From Rhizomys pruinosus (Eukaryota; Chordata; Mammalia; Rodentia; Spalacidae): a stretch of DNA of 64,000 nucleotides. How positions within the stretch are numbered: position 1 is the stretch's first letter; each line of letters starts with the position of its first letter. The stretch covers positions 576,353 through 640,352 of the forward strand of contig VZQC01006270.1 in assembly GCA_009823505.1 (NCBI GenBank). The letters are read 5' to 3'. The position numbers and the translations under genes are program-made. The notes beneath the pieces are model-generated. The model was not told where the DNA came from and did no database searches. It saw only the letters and a list, made by a program, of their open reading frames with translations. Positions 1 to 10,516 of the stretch are shown piece by piece.

Positions 1-190
1 TGTTTAAGTTCATAGCTTAAGGAGAGTTTAACATTATAATTTGGTTCTGAATAGAGAATAAACCCCGCTCACAGTTTCTATGGCCCTTAGTCAATTACAA
101 GAAGGCAGTTTTAAACCGATTTTACAAAGAATAACTTATAATCAGTGCTCCAATCGACAGCTGGAGAACGAAAAAAAAAAAAAAAAAAAA
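1..190 (-). mobile_element. L1 3' UTR fragment, antisense, ending in poly(A)
   Basis: Bases 1-170 match, in the same orientation, the L1 3' UTR segment near 53640-53810 (L1-D) and near 7530-7700 (L1-A), including the phrase ctgaatagagaataa. The match stops abruptly and is followed by A20 at 171-190. The fragment is antisense to L1, yet the A-tail is on the plus strand, as if a transcript antisense to L1 had been retrotransposed. Its left end lies outside the window. Confidence 0.7.
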
Positions 191-595
191 GAATTCCACT
201 CATGGAATTTATGATGGGGAAATTCCACTTTTGTTGATTGCTTTATGAAATAGTCAAATTATTCTGTGAGATATACCAGTTCCTCAGATAGTTAATATTT
301 TGTAAAGTTTCATGCTGTATTTAATACTCCGCCTCCACAAATTGTGTGGCATCTACTTTGTTTTATTTTGTGAAACATCTCTGTTGCTCTCATGATGCTG
401 ACGTTTCAATAGGACAAGACCTTTCTTAAATATCCTTGCAACTTTATGCCATCTCGTTTGGCATTATTAATCAAGGTCTTTCTGTGTAGATTGGACTTTT
501 GACAACATGTTTTAGATGATTTTACTTACCATGCAATATCTAATGGTAGGAAGAGTCCTGCTTCTTAAATTATACCTGTTGTTAATCATTCAACG
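191..595. other. Unique AT-rich sequence
   Basis: No repeat, long open frame or RNA gene recognised. Confidence 0.5.
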
Positions 596-786
596 CAGTA
601 GTTCTCAAACTTGATCAAGCATTAGAACCACCTGGAACATATGTTAAATCAAAGATCCCTGGATTCTACCCTTCTAGAACGTGCAATTCTATAGATCTGC
701 TGTGAAGTTCAGCAACTTGCATTTCTATCAAGTTCCTAGATGATGCTGGTACTATTAGGTCAGGGCCCACATTTTGAGAATCACTG
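596..786 (+). mobile_element. MER5A-like hAT-Charlie DNA transposon
   Basis: It starts cagtagttctcaaac and ends gagaatcactg, the imperfect terminal inverted repeats of MER5A. It is ~190 bp, the usual length, and the interior keeps phrases such as gcatttctatcaagttcc. Flanking 8-mers (attcaacg and atttcaca) are only a weak duplication, as expected for an ancient non-autonomous element. Confidence 0.85.
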
Positions 787-890
787 ATTTCACATGTAAT
801 GAATTCATAGTTATGTATCCTTTTTGTCCTCTCTGTGCTTAGGGTTTTTCTGCTGCACCCAATGGAAGAGCTTTGGATATGGATAATTTC

Positions 891-912
891 GTGTGTGTGT
901 GTGTGTGAGTGT
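891..912. repeat. (GT)n microsatellite
   Basis: Short, slightly interrupted GT run. Confidence 0.85.
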
Positions 913-969
913 GGAGGCATGAGGCCAACCTTGGTGTCAGTCCTCCATTGTTGTACATTATGGATTTTT

Positions 970-1118
970 TTTGGTCTTTTTTTGAGACAGGGTCTCCCTG
1001 TAGCCCCAGCTGGCCTGGAACTCACTCTGTAGACCAGGCTGGCCTTGAACTCACAGAGATCCACCTGCCTCTGCCTCCCAAGTGCTAGTATTAAAGGCGT
1101 ATGCCACCATGCCCTGCC
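970..1118 (-). mobile_element. B1 SINE, antisense
   Basis: A poly-T precedes the antisense 7SL-derived B1 body (gagacagggtctccctgtag to catgccctgcc). It is flanked by a 14/15 target-site duplication, acattatggattttt at 955-969 and acactatggattttt at 1119-1133, so it is a complete insertion. Confidence 0.95.
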
Positions 1119-1154
1119 ACACTATGGATTTTTACACAGGAGCTTTCATGTGTC

Positions 1155-1345
1155 TGAAACTCACCAAATAGGCTAGGATGGTTTGCCATTGAGTCCCAGG
1201 GATCCCCTTATCTCAACCTCCTCAGTGATGGAATTACAAGCACATGTCATTCTGCCCAAATTTTGAATATGTATTCTGGGGATTCAACTCATGTCCCTGG
1301 GCATGCAAGACAAACTCTTTAGTGACTGAGATGTCTTCTCAGCCC
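1155..1345 (-). mobile_element. B4-like SINE, antisense, degraded
   Basis: The left part resembles antisense B1 and the right part antisense ID (gggcatgcaagacaaac, ending tctcagccc). This is the ID-B1 composite layout of rodent B4. Divergence is high. Confidence 0.7.
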
Positions 1346-1838
1346 AACCTCATGAATTTTTGTGAAGGCAGTTGATTATGCTGTTTCTTCAGGATGCCAT
1401 GGTTTAAATATATTTGATTCCTCATCACCTTGGAAAATAGTTTTAATAACAACACTAATCATATAAATGTCAAGGAACTGACAGCCTAGAATAGAAAGAA
1501 AGAGTATTGGTAGGGTCAAGGGAAATAAACAATGGCAGCTCAAAAATTCTCTATTTCTCACAGGTGGGAGTGAAGGAGAAAAGCTCAAGGTGATTGAACA
1601 AGATCAGAAATTCAATGATAATATTTAAACTAAATATGTAACTAAGAACAGAACTTAATAATAACCTCCATAAAATGCTGTTTTGTTGTGGAGAAGGGAA
1701 ATGAAGAATGATATAAGAACGTGAAATCATTAGTTTTTAAGTATAGTTGATAAAAATTACCCCAAAGTCAACAAGTCATGAAATTGGACTAAATGTATCG
1801 ACGAAAAATACACCAGAGAAACTAAAAACAGAAACAGA
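1346..1838. other. Unique AT-rich sequence
   Basis: No repeat or coding signal recognised. Confidence 0.5.
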
Positions 1839-1839
1839 C

Positions 1840-1930
1840 TTGCCTAGATCACGTGCATAGCATACTGGAGGTCCTGGGTTCCAAATTCAGCTTTCACCAA
1901 ATAATGAACAATAACAGCAGCAAGAACAGA
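1840..1930 (+). mobile_element. ID-like SINE remnant
   Basis: Degraded tRNA-derived ID signature: ttgcctagatca, then ggaggtcctgggttccaaa, then an A-rich aataacagcagc tail. Confidence 0.55.
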
Positions 1931-2050
1931 TGAAATAATGAATTATCTCTGAATTGGGACTGAAGACAGGATGTGAGATGATAGCTTTGTGCTGTGAAAT
2001 CATTAATGAAATTTTGCTTATTCTTAATTAAAAAAGCTAAAACAAAGTTT

Positions 2051-2215
2051 TGGCATTTATTGATTTATGGGTGGAAGGACATGCCAAAGCATTTATGTGG
2101 ATTTTGGAGGACAACTTTCAGAAGGTGGTTGTCTCCTTCCACAGTGTAGGTTTCAGGGATTAAACTCAGGTTGGCTCCATGGCTAGCACCTTTATCCATT
2201 GGGTCTTCTTCATGG
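2051..2215 (-). mobile_element. B3-like SINE, antisense
   Basis: The order tttattgatttatg, ggaggacaact, tctccttccacagtgt, ttcagggattaaactcagg matches antisense B3 (a B2-related tRNA SINE). Diverged. Confidence 0.7.
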
Positions 2216-2318
2216 CCCTGTTTGGTTGAATTTATTTATGAAAAAACCTATATGCTGGTATATCCTTGACTAAAAACAAGCCAGCTGCTTAAAAGCAGGT
2301 TACATGATTTATAAATAT

Positions 2319-2473
2319 GAAGTAAAACTCCAACTCAAGATGTTTGTTCAAAGTCAGTCTCATTTATCTAGCTCAGGTTGGCCTTGAACTTGTGGCAGGT
2401 CTCCTGCCTCTATCTCCCAAGCACTGGTACTATAGGCATGCACTACCACACCTGGCAAATTCATATCTTGAGT
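2319..2473 (+). repeat. Duplicated 155-bp segment, copy 1, with an antisense B1 relic
   Basis: This stretch recurs at 4347-4506. The first ~70 bp are identical in both copies and the rest differs mainly by small indels. The shared block includes flank outside the B1-like core (gaagtaaaactccaactc), so it is not explained by two independent SINE insertions. The B1 relic covers about 2365-2457. Confidence 0.85.
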
Positions 2474-2489
2474 CTAACAATATCCACGA

Positions 2490-2645
2490 GAGTGGGCAAA
2501 TTATTTGGAGTCTCCAACCTCAATTTCCATTCTTAAAATTTGGGAAGATAATTTTTCATAGATTGTACTGAGAAAGTGACGCCATCATTATGCATGAAGA
2601 TCATTTAACACAGTGTCTGGCATAATAAATAAATGTTGGTTATTC
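2490..2645 (+). mobile_element. MIR-like SINE remnant
   Basis: Carries the MIR core phrases in order: gggcaaattatttgg, cctcaatttccattctt, aaaatttgggaagataa, then acacagtgtctggcata and aataaatgttggtt. Confidence 0.75.
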
Positions 2646-2894
2646 TAATTAATATTATAAATATACTGACAACAGACTGGTGACTGAATCTGTGGGAGTA
2701 GGAGGCATAGGCAGAATAGAGGTAGGAAAGTCAGATCTGGTCCTGCATGTATTACTAGGTGATGTGTTATACTGCACTTAATTTATATCTGATGTATATG
2801 TATGTCCATACATTATTACACCTTTCTAACAAGCTGAGAGAATAATAAAGGTTGAATACTCCTCTTCAGTAAATTTGGTTCAATAATACTAGAG

Positions 2895-3035
2895 CCTCAG
2901 CCAGATGTGGTGGCTCACATCTGTCATCTCGGCACTTGAAAAGTAGAGGCAGGAGGGTTTCCATGAGTTTGAGGCCCACCTGTATGAACTAATAAATTCT
3001 AGGCAAATCTGGGCTACAGATGAGACCATGTCTCT
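2895..3035 (+). mobile_element. Old B1 (B1F-like) SINE
   Basis: Sense 7SL-derived body: agccagatgtggtggctcac, ggcacttgaaaagtagaggc, ending gagaccatgtctc. Strongly diverged. Confidence 0.8.
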
Positions 3036-3100
3036 TCTGTTCTCCAACCCCCAACCCCCAGTATAGCTTCATATGATTTGGGGGAATAAAGGGATATAAA

Positions 3101-3113
3101 ACACACACACACA

Positions 3114-3156
<43 letters not shown>
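3101..3156. repeat. (AC)8(GT)20 palindromic dinucleotide repeat
   Basis: A CA tract switches to GT at 3116/3117, giving a perfect inverted repeat over 3101-3132 followed by more GT. Each arm can pair with the other, and alternating purine-pyrimidine sequence also favours Z-DNA. Confidence 0.95.
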
Positions 3157-3159
<3 letters not shown>

Positions 3160-3955
3160 GCTCCATATTCAACTTTTCTGGAGGTTACATGAAGGGAACT
3201 ACATCTTCTTAAGGTTCTCTGTCTGGGAGTCCCAAATGGAACCTATTGGGTAACTGAATTTGAATGCGCAGATGTTGTTGCCAAATGAATAACTTAAGAG
3301 CAAATGGCCTGAGATGATTTCATCTTCCTGTCCTATAAGTACTTGATAAAGGCATAGTTAAACTGGTTAAAGTTCAGTGTCCTCAAGAATTCATCAGCCA
3401 GTTCAATTATTCGATCTAACCTGATCCTGATTTTATGACTTGACCCTAAAATGAATGTAGTGAAAAAAGTCACATTGCCACAAAAACCTTACCTATGGAT
3501 TTAGCACTAATAAAATCTTGACTCGCACAAGTCAGTACATTATAATTATTGGACGTTCCATCACCAGTGCAACTTGGCATGTTAACGCAGAAATATATCT
3601 AGAGAATTGTCTGAGCCAGGACAGAGGAGGCCAAAGGCCTCCCCTGGGGCCTTTAATGACTCACACCAGAACCATATTTCTACATTGGAAGAAATGTCTA
3701 AATTTTTATTCTTTCCAGAAGAACATGTGATCTGTTGAGTCTGGATTGAGGCAAAAGCCTTAGAGAATATGTCAAACGGTTGCCACCATAGTTGTCTTGC
3801 TTCCTGTTCTAGGGGTTCATGTCCAGTGCAGTCCTCTTCTCTGGAATATGGGCAGGAATTGTAACCTTCTTGTAACCAACAGCACATGATAAAGGAGGAG
3901 AAAGTTCTGATGTCCACTTAAAGTCCTAAATATGCCAATTTTTAGTTAATATATT
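3157..3955. other. Unique sequence
   Basis: About 800 bp with no recognised interspersed repeat. Frames of 70 codons (plus, from 3518) and 111 codons (minus, to 3582) show no recognisable domain and I do not call them genes. Confidence 0.5.
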
Positions 3956-3959
3956 AAAA

Positions 3960-4174
3960 TAGTTTATATATTATTTTGATTTTATGTGTATGTTTTATAT
4001 CCATGTACATAAGTGTTCCATTTGTGTCCAATGCTTGTAGACACAAGAAGAGGGTGTCAGATCCCCTGGAACTGGAGTTAAAGACAGCCCTTAACCTCCC
4101 TGTGGGAGGTGAGAATGGAACCCAGTCCTCTGGAAGAACAACTCTTCTTAACTGCTGAGCCATCTTTCCAGTCC
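3960..4174 (-). mobile_element. B2 SINE, antisense
   Basis: Antisense B2 phrases in order: ttttatgtgtatg, agaagagggtgtcagat, cccctggaactggagtta, ctgctgagccatctttccag. Moderately diverged. Confidence 0.85.
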
Positions 4175-4184
4175 TTGATAATGT

Positions 4185-4345
4185 AGTATATATATATATA
4201 TATATATAGATTTATATAATATATATATTATATACCACAATATAGTATAAGATACCATACTATATATAACCGATTATCAATATCATATATAATTTATATA
4301 AAATACATAACTAACAATTCAATCCACACATTATTTTAAAAAATA
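4185..4345. repeat. TA-rich low-complexity tract
   Basis: Runs of TA dinucleotides followed by degenerate AT-rich sequence, immediately left of duplicated copy 2. Confidence 0.85.
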
Positions 4346-4346
4346 G

Positions 4347-4506
4347 GAAGTAAAACTCCAACTCAAGATGTTTGTTCAAAGTCAGTCTCATTTATCTAGC
4401 TCAGGTTGGCCTAACTTGTGGGCAAGTTCTCCTGCCTCTATCCCATCCCAAGCACGGGTACTAGAGGCATGCACTCCACAACTGGCACATTCACTATTCT
4501 TTGAGT
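4347..4506 (+). repeat. Duplicated segment, copy 2
   Basis: Second copy of 2319-2473. It sits between two TA-rich tracts and carries several 1-3 base indels against copy 1. See copy 1. Confidence 0.85.
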
Positions 4507-4590
4507 ATATATATATATATATATAGATATATATATATTATAAGTATATGATATATATACACATATATGTGTGTGAATGTGTGTGTGTAC
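4507..4590. repeat. (TA)n and (TG)n low-complexity tract
   Basis: TA repeats grade into TG repeats on the right side of duplicated copy 2. Confidence 0.85.
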
Positions 4591-4941
4591 TAGATAGCTT
4601 CAATTGTCAACTCTGCACACAGGGTAGAGGGAGTTGTGTCCATGTCTATGGAAAATTTTCTCAACTGGTGAGTGATGTGGGAGGCCACAACTCTTCTGTT
4701 CCTGGTACCACCCCTGAGCAGGTGGTCCTCGGTTGTTTGAGAAAGAAGGCTGATCACAGGCCACAGGAGCAAGACAGTAAGCAGCATTTTCTACAGAATG
4801 TTCTTCCATCTCTGCCCTGAACTCCTGCCCTGGTTTTCCTCCATGATGAACTGTAAGAGTAAGATGAAATAAACCCTTTCCTCCCCAAGCTGGTTTTGGT
4901 CAATGTTTTTATCATAGCAATACAAAGTAACTAATGCAACA
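4591..4941 (+). mobile_element. ERVL-MaLR-type LTR, solo
   Basis: The 3' half has typical rodent MaLR LTR features: gtaagagtaagatgaaat, the polyadenylation region aataaaccctttcctccc, and an ending ttatcatagcaatacaaagt. The 5' boundary is uncertain. No internal retroviral sequence adjoins it. Confidence 0.7.
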
Positions 4942-4959
4942 TGGGTGTCAACCGGGGCA

Positions 4960-5083
4960 AAAATGGCACCAGACTCCTGAAACTGGAATTGCAGATGGTT
5001 GTGAGCTGCCTGATTCAGGTTCTGGAAACTGAACTCTGGTCCTCTCTTAGAGCAGCAAGTGATCCATTGCTTCAGCTCTAAAT
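4960..5083 (-). mobile_element. B2-like SINE fragment, antisense
   Basis: Antisense B2 interior (cctgaaactggaattgcaga, ctgaactctggtcctctc) without the left end. Degraded. Confidence 0.65.
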
Positions 5084-5484
5084 TTTAGATAATCAAAAGT
5101 AATGTTATCATTATTGGGCCTGACTTGACCATATGAAAATCGTTAGAAGAGGGATTGGCCCATTTTTAGGTTTTAGATATCCTCCTCTAGGGTTTAATCC
5201 ATAATCAGTCATGATGGAAACAACTTACAGAGTGGTGGGGAGCACCTGTAATTTCAAAACAACCTCCACTTTTTATTCAGGTAGCAAAATGCCAGGGATT
5301 CGGGCAAACTGTTGCAAGCAGATGGATTCTTCCAACAACCAAAATGAGTTCAGAAACCATCCTCAGCCAAACCTTCAGATAAGATTAAAACCTTGGGACA
5401 ACCCAAGATGTTGAGAGTACATCCAGGTTAGTGACACACAGGGACTGTGAGATAATGAATTGTTATGTCATTAATTTGCTTTTG
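5084..5484. other. Unique sequence
   Basis: A 67-codon frame from 5211 has no recognisable motif. No repeat recognised. Confidence 0.5.
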
Positions 5485-5556
5485 TTTTGTGGGACTTGAG
5501 ATCAAACTTAAGAACTTTCACATGCAGCTAGGTAAGTGTTAGATCCCAACCCTCCT
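5485..5556 (-). mobile_element. ID-like SINE remnant, antisense
   Basis: Antisense ID pattern: gagatcaaacttaagaac, gctaggtaagtgtt, gatcccaaccctcc. Confidence 0.55.
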
Positions 5557-5674
5557 TCTCAATGCTTCACACAATTTCCAGGAGAGACAAAGAGAAGGAA
5601 GAAGAGAGAAGAAAGAAGTGAAGGATAGTGGAGACTAACTACCAATTGACTTTTATAAATTGAGTGCATATTTT

Positions 5675-5675
<1 letters not shown>

Positions 5676-5719
<44 letters not shown>
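5676..5719. repeat. (CA)n microsatellite
   Basis: Uninterrupted CA run of about 22 units. Confidence 0.97.
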
Positions 5720-5720
<1 letters not shown>

Positions 5721-6064
5721 CTGAAGAATGCACTGAGGTAAAACTCCAAGAAATTTGGAGGAGTTTTAAAACTCTATCAGGAAATAAATTGGATACAAGA
5801 ACAGGTTGAAAGATGAAGACAAAAGTTCACACTCTAAACTGTGGGAAGATAAGGTTTGAACTGAGTTGGGAAGGATGCGTATTAGGAGAAACAAGGTTGT
5901 GCTGCTTCTTAGGCCAGTATTTCCCTCAGTAATATCCATTCCCAATGTTTTTGTTAATACTTTTGAAATTAATGTGCAGGCAAAATCCCGTCGCAAATGT
6001 TTAAATCTTGGGGAAGAACAGTTATTTTTGGAAGCCATACATCATCATTTAAAGCACCATGATG

Positions 6065-6108
<44 letters not shown>

Positions 6109-6294
6109 AGTTTATATTTTCCTTAGGAGTCACGCTCAGTTGTTTCTTTACTTAGAATTTACCCATGACAAAGGAACGGGATTTGAGCATTTTGAATTTC
6201 TGGTCTGATGGAGAGAGAGAAATCACTATTTGATATAGTCTCCATTAAATATAACACTTAATGTTATTTAAACAGGCCGGTGTGAATGGGGGGA
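5720..6294. other. Unique sequence around a GA repeat
   Basis: No repeat recognised apart from the GA tract. Overlapping opposite-strand frames of 67-90 codons at 5766-6069 look accidental. Confidence 0.5.
6068..6107. repeat. (GA)n microsatellite
   Basis: About 20 GA units, uninterrupted. Confidence 0.97.
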
Positions 6295-6302
6295 TACTGT
6301 AG

Positions 6303-9300
6303 TTTTTTTTTTTGTTTTAAATTAAGGTTTTTATTGATGCTTTGTGCATTTCCATACATCATTTTCCAACTCAGTTCAGCTTTTTTCCCTTTTCCCTCCC
6401 CCCCCAGCACCCCCCCCCCCCATCCCAGATCATGCATTCTCATAACTGTCCTCATCTTTCCTCTCAGTTTTTTTTTTTTTCATTTTTAGCTATAAGTTGT
6501 AATCCGGAGTACAAGCAGCCTTCATGCAAAACCTATCTGCAGCTGTTGTGCCCAAACACTACAGCCCCACCATCCAGTGGGGGTGACAGGTTATTTGTTC
6601 AATCAAGTTGATCAATGAGTGTCCAGACTACATGCTGTAGTTTCATCACCATTCACTTCACCCCAATCACAGCCTTACATTCGACCATGCCCCCCTTTCC
6701 CAGATTGTTCCCTGGCTTAGAAAAGGGGCAACAGGTGGAATGAGAGTAAAACAGTCCACTCTCTCTCTCCTGGAGCTGTTGACTTGGACTCTGGTCAATT
6801 CTGGCTGTTTCCCTTCATGGGCTGACAGTTGTGTTTGGGGGGTCCAGGAATAAACCTGTTTCTAAATCCTACTAATGAAGCACAAGTGAGTAGATATATA
6901 TGTATTTAATCAGCACTAATATTTATGGTAGGTGACTTTAGCATAGACACATGTTTGATATGTTAATCCATGAATTAACAATTTCCCCACCTGTTTAATA
7001 TGACAGGGTCGTACTGTGGGCGTATGACATTCCTAACCTGTAGAGGATGTAGCTTGTGGGCATCAGCCAGGGTTATTCCTCCAAGGGGAGATCCAATAGC
7101 CAATTAGATTTTGGGATATACAAGGCACATGGCTGCCTCTGCTGCACAGTATTTCCAGGCAGGTGAGGTTGTAGCTGGTGCTGATGGAGGGATCTTGCTT
7201 GACTCAGGGAGACCCATATTTGCTTTTTGGTTTTAGGGATTGCTTGCACTTTGGTATGGAAACTCTCTGGAGCTATTCCTAGAGGCCATCTTGTACACTT
7301 GCATGTGTGGTCTCAATACGATCATCACTTCTCACCTGTCCATTGAACGTCAGGTCATTTTGGCAGCAGGGTTTATTGCCTCTCCTCCTGTAGGTATCAC
7401 CAATCCAAGAGGCAGGACCCTTACCGTTCTTGTGGCGAGCCTTGGTCCTGGCACTCCCTGCGTCAGAACAATCCATGCGCTGGTAGATCTATGTAGACAT
7501 CATAGTCATTGCTGATGTAGCTCCTAGGTATAAAACTTGTTTAGTCATTAGCTAGAGTTCGGTGAAATAGCGTCTGAACAGAGAGTAATCCCTTCCACAG
7601 TTCCCATGTCTAGTAGTCAATAAAGAAAGCAGTTTACCGGTTTTATAAAGAGATTTATCCTCTACTAATAGTTGTCTCAAATTTACAGTTGGAACGACCC
7701 TCATCATCGTTCATATTTCTCCTTGTTTCTATTGGGGGGAGAAGGCAAGAAAGCCTATCATAATCAGAAACCTTTGTGGAACCTAGAAAGGTAAGTTCAT
7801 TGGACTCATTATAAAGTTTGTGTACATGGAGGATCCAAGAGGGGTTCGATGTTTATGGAATCTCGCAGGCTTTTTTCTTCCTTTGAATGTTCACGACCGG
7901 TCAGCCTTTTTCCGTTGCACTTTTTTGGTACATCCTATCCCTCAATCGCAAACCTGTTCTTCTTCTTTTCTCAGCCGACCGCTTAAGTTGGGTGACGTTT
8001 TTTGTCTCTGGTGACAAACAAATCTTTTCCCATAGTTAGTTGTTATTTGATTGAATCTGAAGGGTTTGAATTGAAATAGTTTTTCTATGTTCTTTCTTAT
8101 CCCCCCACCCCCTCCTTTTGTTTAGCGGATTGTAGTCCAGAAGAACAGTTGTATTATTTAACATAATATAGGGTGGAGTCAAGGCCGCTTCAATCAAAAT
8201 TTCATCCCATGTTTATGTTTTTTGGGCGACTATATATGATTAACTTGGAAAGAAACTTAATTTTTAACTTAAATCATTCTTATAGTAAAGGGATGCTACC
8301 AAGAGGCTGATATTTCTGTATCCGACAGAGAAATTTATGAAGAGAACTTTGTATTGTCATCCCAAAGTTCTTGGCTCTATCAGATTTTATGTAAAGCAAC
8401 TTGGCAACAGCGAATTATAATCTCCATTTAATTCAGAGCATTACCCAGTTTTAAATCAGATTCTGTAAACCAATGGTTTTTTAAATAGCACATTGTTTTA
8501 CTTTTCTCTAAGGTCCTAAAACACCATGTATCCTGTAGACCAGTGTCTAGGCGAAACGTGGGTACTTGCTGGACTCACTGTCAATTAAATTGCCGTAGAA
8601 TCGAATATACAAACACCGTGTCCTCTCCGCACCTGTCCCCGTGCCTTTCCCAATTCAACTTCTTTCAGTCCCATTTTATCTGCGATTGCCGTCTTTTCTG
8701 TGTTTTGTTACTATGCCTACTGTCCATAGCAAATTGTTATATCGCTGGGTCTGTTGGTACTTCTGGAGCATTCACATATGTAGGGACCACCAATCTAGAA
8801 TCTCTGTCGTGTTTTTTTTCTGGGACTGTTGGTTTTTTTTTTTTTTCACCAACAAAATCTGGCGATTCAGCTCCATCTCATTTACCACCTGCAAATTTCA
8901 TGATGTGTTCTTCCCCCTTTTATTTGCTTGCACTAGGATTCCATCTAGTAAGTACTTGTTACCCCTGCGGTTAATTTTCTCTATCCCACGGATCGTCAGT
9001 TGAGGGCACCTGGGCTTGGTTTCCAGCTTTTTTGCTATTGTGAAAAACAGAGCTGCAATAACATAGCGGTGCATGCATCTTTGCAGTAAGTTGTGTCCTT
9101 GTGGGTATTACACAGGAGTGGATGACTGGGTCCAAATGGAAGTGCTCATTTTGAGTCTTCTAAGGGTTCTCCACACTGCTTTCCACAGTGGCTGTACACG
9201 TCTTTACGATTGGTCCAAGCCAGCTAATGGATGAGTGTTCCCCTTTCCCACCACAACCTCTCCGCACTTTGGTATCATCGTTTCCTGATCCTAGCCAGTC

Positions 9301-10516
9301 CTTATTGGGAGTAAGGTGATGTCTCAGAGTGGGTTTAATTTGCATTTCACCCTTAATTATCAGAGATTGTTGAACACTTCTTAAGATGTTCTGTCGGCCA
9401 TCTGTAACTCCCCTCCTCTTGTCAAGTCTCCCTTTCATGATCTGCGTGGTTCCCCATGCGATTTAAGTTTGCTCCGATATCTTTTTTTTCTGTCTGTGGT
9501 TTTTTGTTTGAGTAGCTCTTATTAGCTTCTGGAAATTATGCGCTTCTGTTTCAGATGTATCACTGCGTAAGAGTTCTCCCACCTGTGGGTCTTCTCCTGG
9601 CACTTCTCTCTATCTTGTTCTCTTTTGTACAGAAGCTTTGAGTTTTTGAGGTCCGTTTGTCGATTGTCGATCTTATTTTTGTGCCGTGCTGTTGTTATTT
9701 AGGAAGTCTTTTTCCTACACCTATGTTTGGTAGTCTGCTGCGCAAGACTTCTACTTTCTTTCTATCACCTCCACGAGTTGGGGGTTCACGTGTTGAGGGT
9801 CTTTGGTCCATCTGGTGGTTGACTTTGTACCTAAGTGGAAGGTAGGGGTTTTAATTTATTCTTTCATACATGGTGATCCATTTTGCGCAGCACCACGGTT
9901 GCTGAAAGATCCGGTCTTTCCTTCCAAAATTGTGTCTTCATTGGCCCCCTTGTCAAAATATGAGGTGGCTGTAAGTGTATGAGTCTCAGGTGTGGATCTT
10001 CAGTTTTATTATCCATTGGTAATGGTCTGTTTTGTGCCAGTACGAGGCTGGTCTTTACTATAGCCCTGTAGTATGAGATGATGTCTGGTATAGCGATCCC
10101 CTGATTGGCTCTTTTCCACTCAGGGTTGCTTTGGCTATTCGGAGGTCTTTTTGTATTTTTCAAATGAATTGAGGATTTTTTTCCAGGCCTGGTGAAGAAA
10201 CTCTTGGGGATTCTGATTGGGAATCGCATTAAATATGTACACTAGTTTGGGTAGATGGACTTTTTACTATATTTATTTTCCCAAGCCATGAGAGCATGGG
10301 AGGTTGTCCATCTTCTGATGTCTTCGCCAATTTCCTTTTTTCACAGGGGGTTAAAATTTTTGTTTAGAGATCCTGGTGTCTTTGGTTAGGTTTGTTTCCG
10401 AGGTATTTTATGGTTTTGAGGCTATGGTGAAGTGGGAAGGTCTCCTTGTAGTCCCTTCTTCAATTGATTTTTGGTGGTGTAAACAGAAAGGCTACTGATT
10501 TTTCTAGGTTTTAGTT
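6303..10516 (-). mobile_element. L1-A: L1 3' UTR plus partial ORF2, minus strand
   Basis: Read on the minus strand this is the 3' portion of a LINE-1. It has a poly-T at the left, the terminal segment near 6320-6500 (attgatgctttgtgcatttc), about 2.4 kb of 3' UTR to ~8770, then the ORF2 C-terminal half to 10516. The same 3' UTR recurs in L1-B (10517 onward) and L1-D (52248-54207). ORF2 is broken by dozens of 1-2 base indels. The copy stops where L1-B reads about 14800 and abuts the poly-T of L1-B. Unlike L1-B it has no B2 in the 3' UTR. The density of homopolymer-type indels suggests uncorrected long-read sequence. Confidence 0.92.
8790..10516 (-). pseudogene. L1-A ORF2 C-terminal remnant
   Basis: Antisense ORF2 3' region, recognisable by comparison with L1-B 13190-14800 and L1-H. 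Short in-frame pieces survive, for example in the minus-strand frames 9160-9438 (residues RYHLTPNKDWL-like) and 9864-10229 (VLAQNRPLPMDNKTEDPHL). No frame longer than ~120 codons remains. The missing N-terminal half includes the endonuclease and most of the reverse transcriptase. Confidence 0.85.

Noticed and set aside
891..912. Possible CRISPR-like or regulatory array among GT, CA, GA and TC repeats
   Set aside because: These are ordinary microsatellites without spacer structure.
3582..3917. 111-codon minus-strand frame
   Set aside because: No motif or family resemblance, and an opposite-strand frame overlaps it. Treated as chance.
8543..9003. 120-143 codon hydrophobic frames
   Set aside because: They are translations of antisense, T-rich L1-A sequence.
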